From Persicaria tinctoria (Eukaryota > Streptophyta > Magnoliopsida > Caryophyllales > Polygonaceae): DNA of 64,000 nucleotides. Every line of letters starts with the position of its first letter. The first letter of the stretch is position 1. The position numbers and the translations under genes are program-made. Below the pieces are notes generated by a model. The model worked only from the letters and a program-made list of their open reading frames with translations. It made no database searches and was not told the DNA's origin. Shown in pieces: positions 57,677 through 64,000 of this stretch. The stretch lies in contig JBANSL010000019.1 in NCBI GenBank assembly GCA_037127255.1, positions 18,189,001 through 18,253,000 on the forward strand, written 5' to 3'.

Positions 57677-58024
57677 TGTTGAATATTAAACTTAATTGTG
57701 TGGTTTAAAGTGTCTAAGTTACAAGTTCAAGTTACATACATGCATGCATTGAACCACAACATTGAAGACATGAAGTTGATGCATTTGGTAGAAACGTAGG
57801 AATTCATTCTATGTTTTAAAGAAATAAGTTTGTAGCTTCAATGCATGGGGAGTTCACATGTTAACATTCATGCATCACTAGTCCTATAAATAGGCTATGT
57901 ATTTTGAGTTTTGAATAAGGGGGAAGAACATCAATAAGAGTGTAAACACATTTGAGAGCTTTTGAGCTTCTATTCCTCTTCAAAATTGCCTCTTCCAATA
58001 TTATTTCCTCTTCAAATTCTATCG
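57677..58024 (+). repeat. 5' LTR, copia copy 2
   Basis: It starts TGTTGAATATTAAAC and keeps the canonical TG that copy 1 has lost. It is joined on its left to an internal copia tail. Confidence 0.9.
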
Positions 58025-58045
58025 AATTGGTATCAGAGCACGGTT

Positions 58046-61000
58046 ATGGCTAATTCAAGTTTCCCGTTTCAATTTCCTCGTCTCACAAAAGAAAATTATG
58101 AGAATTGGTGTCTCCGCATGAAGGCACTTCTTGGTTCCCAAGATGTGTGGGAGATTGTCGAGAGAGGCTATGAGATGCCTCAAGACGAAGCTTTGTTGAC
58201 TCCCACCGAGAAGGAGGTCTTTCAAAAGACCCGGAAGAATGATCAACAAGCTCTCACTCTCATCCACCAATGTCTAGATGAGTCCATGTTCGAAAGAGTG
58301 GCCAATGAGACGACCGCCAAGCAAGCATGGGAAATCTTGAAAACCTCTAACCAAGGGGTTGACAAGGTGAAGAAGGTGCGCTTGCAATCTCTACGAGGAG
58401 AATTTGAAGGTCTCCGAATGCAAGAGTCCGAATCATTTGCAGATTTCTTTGCAAGATTGTTAGCCGTAGTCAACCAAATGAAGCGATACGGAGAAAGCAT
58501 CAAGGATGCTCGAGTTGTTGAGAAGATACTTCGTTCGTTGCCAACGAAGTTCGATCATGTTGTAGTCGCCATCGAAGAGTCGAAAGACTTGGAGACTATG
58601 ACGGTTGAAGAAGTCATGGGTTCTTTACAAGCCCGTGAGGAGAGGATCAAAAGTAGAAAAAACGAGCCAACAGAGCAAGTCTTAGCCACCAAGCACTCAA
58701 CTCAAGAGAAGAGTGATGGCCAAGAGAAGTCTCAAAGAGGAAGAGGACAAGGACGTGGACGTGGATCCTTTTGAGGAAGAGGAAGAGGAAGAGGCGGACC
58801 ATCAAACCATGACTCCAATGATGGAGAACGTGGTCAATCCTCGAGAGGACGAGGTAGAGGAAACTTTGGCAGACAAGATAGATCGAAAGTTCGATGCTAT
58901 AATTGCCAAAACTATGGGCACTACGCTCGAGATTGTTGGAGTGCTCCTGACAATGTTGAGGAGAAGGCCAACTATGCGGATGATTCAAAAGTGAACGATG
59001 CCACTTTGTTTCTAGCCTACCAGGGCGAGGACAAAGACAAGAAGGATGTGTGGTACCTTGACAACGCGGCGAGCAACCATATGTGTGGTGACAAGAAGAA
59101 ATTTGTAGAGCTTGATGAGTCGATCACCGGCGGTGTTACATTCGGAGACAACTCCAAAGTTCCCATCAAGGGAAAAGGTACGATTCTGATTCGTATGAAG
59201 AATGGTGGTCATCAATTCATAAGCAATGTTTATTTTGTTCCTAACATGAAGAGCAACATCTTGAGTTTGGGACAACTTTTGGAGAAGAACTACGAGGTGC
59301 ACATGAAGAATCGTAGTCTCTTGCTCCAAGATGATCATCAGAACGTGATCTCCAAGGTGCCAATGACGAAGAATAGAATGTTCTTGTTGAATATTCAAAC
59401 CGATGTCGCCAAATGTCTCAAAGCTTGTGTAAATGAGACACCATGGCTATGGCATCTAAGGCTTGGGCATGTGAACTTCGGGAGCTTGAAGTTGATGTCT
59501 CAAAGAAAGATGTTAAATGGCTTGCCTCTAATTGATCAGCCAGATCAAATCTGTGAAGGGTGTCTTGTCGGCAAACAGGTCCGGAAAAGCATTCCAAAAG
59601 AGAGTACTACAAGAGCAAATCAGCCACTTGAACTTGTCCATGCTGATGTTTGTGGACCAATAAAGCCAGCCTTGTTTGGTAAAAATCGGTACTTCCTGCT
59701 CTTCATTGATGATTTCAGTAAAAAGACCTGGGTTTATTTTTTGAAAGAAAAATCCCAAGTCTTTTCTATGTTCAAAAACTTTAAAGCTCTTGTGGAAAAA
59801 CAAACCGGTCTTTATATCAAGTCTCTTAGAACCGATAGAGGTGGCGAGTTTACTTCTAACGAGTTCAATGAGTTCTGTGATTTGAATGGCATCAAAAGAT
59901 TTCTGACAGTGCCAAGATCTCCTCAACAAAATGGCGTGGTTGAAAGAAAGAATCGGATCATTCTCAACATGGCCCGAAGCATGCTGATGACAAAGAAGAT
60001 GCCGAAAGAGTTATGGGTTGAGGCAGTTGACTGCTCAATCTATCTAGCCAACCGATGTCCAACGAAGAGCCTATCAGATCAAACTCCTCAAGAAGCATGG
60101 AGTGGAAGAAAGCCAAGTGCAACTCATTTGAGAGTGTTTGGGAGCATTGGCTATGTACACGTTCCGGATCAAGTCAGAACGAAGCTTGAAGATAAAAGCA
60201 AGAAGCATGTCTTCATCGGCTATGACCAAAGATCGAAAGGCTACAACCTCTATGATCCGGTGGCGAACAAGATTGTCATCAGCAGAGACGTTCAGTTTGA
60301 TGAAAATGATGCATGGGATTGGAGCCTTGAAGATAGGGAGAGATATGATTTCTTTCCAACTCCTGCTGAAGAAGAGCAAGGCGAAGATGTTTATCCAGAA
60401 CCGACAACACCTTCTCCATCACCAGGCTTTCAAAGTTCACCATATTCTTCAAGGACATCAACATCACCATCATCCTATGAAAGCTCGAGTGGGAGACCTC
60501 CAAAAATGAGAAGCCTTGCAGAAATTTATGCTCAATAGGAGGATTCGCATGATGATCTAACTCTCTATTGTTATTTCGCTGATTCTGAGCCCGTGGATTT
60601 TCAGGAAGCAGTGAATGACGAAAAATGGAGAGTGGCTATGAATGAAGAGATCAAGTCGATCGAGAAGAATGATACGTGGGCGCTGACAACTTTACCAAAA
60701 GGTGAAAAGCCCATTGGTCTGAAGTGGGTTTTCAAGGAGAAGAAGAATGCTCAAGGAAAAGTTGAGAGGTACAAGGCAAGGTTGGTTGCCAAAGGCTACA
60801 GCCAACGTCCAGGGATCGATTATGGTGAAGTGTTTGCTCAAGTTTCCCGATTAGAGACCGTTCGTTTGATGATTTCACTTGCTGCTCAGAGAAAGTGGAA
60901 AATTTATCAGATGGATGTGAAATCGGCATTTTTAAATGGCGTGCTTGAAGAGGATATTTATGTGGAACAACCTCCTGGGTATCTCATCAAAGGTCAAGAA

Positions 61001-62116
61001 GATAAGGTGCTGAAGTTGAAGAAAGCCTTGTATGGCTTAAAACAAGAACCACGAGCATGGAATAGCAGGATTGACAAGTATCTGCAGGAGAACGGGTTTG
61101 TCAAATGCCCAAACGAGTATGCGCTCTATGCCAAGGTCTGTGAAAATGGTGATACTCTATTTGTTTGCTTATATGTTGATGATCTGATTTTCACGGGTAA
61201 CAATCCGAGAATGTTTGGAGATTTCAAGCAAGCCATGACGAGAGAGTTTGAGATGACTGATCTTGGTCTCATGTCTTATTATCTCGGCATTGAGATTAAG
61301 CAATCAGATGATGGGATTTTCATTTGCCAAGAAAGATTTGCTAATGAGATTCTGAAGAAGTTCAGAATGGATGGTTGCCAGTCCGTAAGTACACCAAAGG
61401 ATTGCGGAGTCAAGTTATCAAGGTATGACGAAGGTGAGAAGGCTGATTCTACAACTTTCAAGAGCCTTGTTGGAAGCTTGAGATATTTGACATGCACTCG
61501 CCCAGACATTCTCTATGGAGTTGGGCTCGTGAGTCGGTACATGGAGACACCGACTTTAACACATTTCAAAGCAGCAAAATGTATTCTTCGGTACATCAAA
61601 GGTACTATCAACTATGGTTTGCTTTATTCTTCTTCAAATGAATATAAGCTTGTTGGTTATAGTGATAGTGACTGGGCCGGAGATGTTGATGATCGAAAGA
61701 GTACTTCTGGTTTCGTTTTCTTCATGGGAGATACTGCTTTCACTTGGAGTTCTAGGAAGCAGTCTATTGTTACTCTTTCTACTTGTGAAGCTGAGTATGT
61801 TGCTGCTACATCATGTGTTTGTCATGCTATCTGGTTGAGGAGATTGTTGGAAGATTTGCAGATGCCGCAACCGGAAGCTGTAGAGATCCTTGTTGATAAC
61901 AAGTCAGCCATTGCTTTGGCTAAGAATCCCGTGTTCCATGATCGAAGCAAACACATTGACACGAGGTATCATTTTATCCGTGAGTGTGTTTCCAGGAATG
62001 ATATTGAAGTCAAGTATGTGAAGACTCAAGACCAAGTTGCAGATATTTTCATAAAGCCTCTGAAAGCTGAGACTTTCATAAAGTTGCGGTCTATGCTCGG
62101 AGTTACAAGGAATTAA
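58046..62116 (+). pseudogene. Copia gag-pol polyprotein, copy 2 (two nonsense codons)
   Basis: The frame and domain order are those of copy 1. It shares TGA at 58772-58774 (before the zinc knuckle) and TAG at 60536-60538 (between integrase and reverse transcriptase), but has TAT where copy 1 has TAA, so the 507-codon reverse transcriptase/RNase H part (60593-62116) is uninterrupted. The catalytic YVDD and RTDRGGEF are present, and the protease reads DNAAS as in copy 1. The element could not make a full polyprotein without stop readthrough. Confidence 0.94.
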
Positions 62117-62129
62117 GTTTAAAGGGGTG

Positions 62130-62477
62130 TGTTGAATATTAAACTTAATTGTGTGGTTTAAAGTGTCTAAGTTATAAGTTCAAGTTACATACATGCATGC
62201 ATTGAACCACAACATTGAAGACATGAAGTTGATGCATTTGGTAGAAAAGTAGGAATTCATTCTATGTTTTAAAGAAATAAGTTTGTAGCTTCAATGCATG
62301 GGGAGTTCACATGTTAACATTCATGCATCACTAGTCCTATAAATAGGCTATGTATTTTGAGTTTTGAATAAGGGGGAAGAACATCAATAAGCGTGTAAAC
62401 ACATTTGAGAGCTTTTGAGCTCCTATTCCTCTGCAAAATTGCCTCTTCCAATATTATTTCCTCTTCATATTCTATCA
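62130..62477 (+). repeat. 3' LTR, copia copy 2
   Basis: It ends ATTCTATCA before GTCCC. It has private changes (AAGTTATAAG, GAAAAGTAGG, AAGCGTG) but shares the 3'-LTR-specific variants of copy 1. Confidence 0.92.
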
Positions 62478-63010
62478 GTCCCCATGTGTAGTGGCGGTGT
62501 TCCCCTTCTTCACTCGCAAGAAGAGGTTGGAGGCTTGTTCCATCAGATCCTCCGGGTTCTGGATCATCTCTTTCGACACCGGCAACGGCTTCAGCTTAAT
62601 CTGATTCTTATACTCTTCACACAGACGCTGCAGGATCATAACTGGCACCCTTTCCATTTTAACCCACATCAGCTCATTGCTTATGTTATACCCTTTTATC
62701 CATAGCTTTTCCTCGCTCTCCTCCTCCTCCTCCTTATTCTCTCCAGTCTTGGGCGTCTTATCTTCTACGCACTCATAATTGGGGCTTCAACTTTTGATCA
62801 ATCAAATCCTGTATCTTCAACCTGTCCTCCACATGCGTCAGGAACCTCCACATTCCGTAGTTGTGCAGGATCTGGAGGGCGTGTAGCTAGATACATGTCC
62901 GACTGATGCGATCGCACAACTGACGGTAGTGGAGGTCGGCTACCAACCAGTGGAAGAGAGCGTTCTTCCCCAGCCATAGCCCCGCCCCCAAACACAGCGC
63001 GATCAGAAAC
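62478..63010 (-). pseudogene. Duplicate of MSL-like exons A/B
   Basis: It is the same minus-strand exon segment as 32627-33159, including the one-base frameshift in the CCCC run. It has its own extra lesion, CAG to TAG in TCI-stop-LHALQ (near 62890), and a GGC to TGC change. The downstream exons C to J are not in this part of the window, so it is a 5' fragment only. Confidence 0.75.
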
Positions 63011-63655
63011 CTAATTATTAATTACAAATAATTCATCAGCTCCAGCGCTACGAGTAGCTACAAAGTGTTGAGTTTGTAATTCTAGTTTACTAGGAATTGG
63101 GCTTTTTAGGCCCAAGCCCATGCTTTGCCAAATGTTCCAATTTCCGACCGTTGCTCCTATTTGGCCTTATATAAGCCTCTTCATCAGCAAAGCCTAATCG
63201 GAGAGTCGGGCACTGTAGCGCCGCTCCAAAGGGAGCCTGGGAGCTCCTCTCCCATGGCTGAAATCAGGAGACTCAATGCTAGGGTTTCGGGCTCTGTTCG
63301 AAGAAGCTGAAGCCGAGAGAAGAAGATAGAGAGAGGCTCGAGTTTGGGTTCATCGGTGAGAGAGGCTCATTGATCAATCTCCATGTGAGCCAAACTCGAC
63401 CAGAGAAAGAGAGAGCAAGAGATTCGAGGAAGAAGGCCATCAAGGAGATCCGAGGAAAAAGGCCAGCATGCTCCGTCAGCCTTCCCGCAACGACATTGAA
63501 GAGACGACGAAGAGAAGCCAGCAAGGAGGTCTTCGACGCCGACGCGCCAAGCTGAGATCGCAGACCCGTGCTACGCCCGGGACATGTGATTTTATTTTAA
63601 ACATTATAGTGAGATAAGACTTGGTAAATAAAGATTAAATAACATGTTATATATA
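63011..63655 (+). promoter_or_regulatory. Duplicate of the promoter-like segment
   Basis: Copy of 33160-33801 with TTATATAAG, the short frame MAEIRRLNARV (ATG near 63254) and a telo-box-like word. The upstream word reads AGGCCCAAGCCCATG here, three bases longer than AGGCATCCCATG in the first copy, and contains intact site-II-like GGCCCA. Confidence 0.3.
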
Positions 63656-63892
63656 CTCCCTCCGTCTCGCAAGTCACAGTATATAGATGTTGTTTTAGAG
63701 TAGTAAACTTGTATAACAAAAACTTATTGTTTTAGCAATAGTTATTATCTTTAGAAGTAATAAGTGCTCTTTTTATAGATAATAATTACCGTTTTTATGT
63801 ATTTTATCCTTCCTATAAAAGTAAAGGAAACATAAGTTTTATTAATAAGTGTGCATAAATCTAAAACAACAACTATTGCGAGACGGAAGGAG
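63656..63892. mobile_element. Stowaway-type MITE (237 bp), copy 2
   Basis: Same termini and TA flanks (63654-63655, 63893-63894) as 33802-34038. It was carried along by the segmental duplication. Confidence 0.85.
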
Positions 63893-63894
63893 TA

Positions 63895-64000
63895 TAAACT
63901 TTTAAAAGAATAGAATAATACACAGTGTGTTTTTACAAACAACAATTAAATTAAAGTATTGTTATTATAAATACAATATATACCACCACATACTATAGCA
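63895..64000. other. End of the duplicated block, cut by the window
   Basis: Still collinear with 34041-34146. The right boundary of the duplication lies beyond the window. Confidence 0.7.

Larger units (their letters stand above)
57677..62477 (+). mobile_element. Ty1/copia element, copy 2
   Basis: LTRs are at 57677-58024 and 62130-62477, with the primer site TGGTATCAGAGC at 58028-58039. Its order and nearly every base match copy 1 (27829-32626), with one 3-base insertion (LSDQTPQ against PSQTPQ). The right flank GTCCCCATGTG is the same host sequence as beside copy 1; the left flank is not. Confidence 0.95.

Overview
The window looks like nuclear DNA of a flowering plant, probably a eudicot. 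It has four large stretches of Ty1/copia elements with the plant initiator-Met primer site, plant Mutator-like elements (MULEs) carrying DUF1985/Ulp1 and Agenet genes, a PIF/Harbinger element with its Myb/SANT companion gene, Stowaway and Tourist MITEs, and spliced host-gene exons with plant GT-AG introns. No species can be read from it. Almost every base belongs to a transposable element (TE), a tandem repeat, or a host gene that transposons have taken apart. I find no clearly functional host gene and no RNA gene.

Layout. 1-1566 is a degenerate minisatellite. 1582-1935 is a MULE-type MITE holding a piece of that satellite. 2448-3842 is a LINE-like insertion with a 15-bp target duplication. 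3843-7976 has no gene but ends in an orphan CACTA terminus at 7043. 7977-8212 is a Stowaway MITE. 8220-13024 is an old copia element.

13063-33159, minus strand, is the main host locus: exons of an MscS-like mechanosensitive channel (MSL family), with canonical splice sites and matching phases across ten exon blocks. One copia element (14112-19420, minus) sits inside a coding exon. A second (27829-32626, plus) sits inside another exon. Introns hold a 3-kb MULE (21168-24206), a Pack-MULE-like element with a captured gene (24453-25615), a LINE 3' end (25733-26520) and MITEs. The channel gene carries at least two frameshifts and one nonsense codon, so it is a pseudogene here.

34291-51830 is a nest of three DNA transposons. 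A MULE with a perfect 9-bp target duplication is split by a CACTA-type element (34816-44211), which is split by a PIF/Harbinger element (38060-43994). The MULE encodes a multi-exon DUF1985-Ulp1 (C48 protease) gene, an Agenet-domain gene with a SUMO-interaction-like motif, and a remnant that may be the transposase N-terminus. The CACTA portion carries an exon of a plant metal tolerance protein (MTP9/10-like).

53405-57523 is the 3' end of a Ty3/gypsy element on the minus strand. From 57524 to the window end the sequence repeats the 28-34 kb block (copia element, MSL 5' exons, promoter-like segment, Stowaway) at very high identity, including the copia element's two shared stop codons. This shows segmental duplication rather than two transpositions. 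The copy's left edge is not the original flank but the tail of another copia element joined through the LTR.

Most coding elements are only a few nonsense codons from being open, and many of these stops fit C-to-T change (CAG to TAG, CGA to TGA, TGG to TAG), as expected of methylated, silenced repeats.
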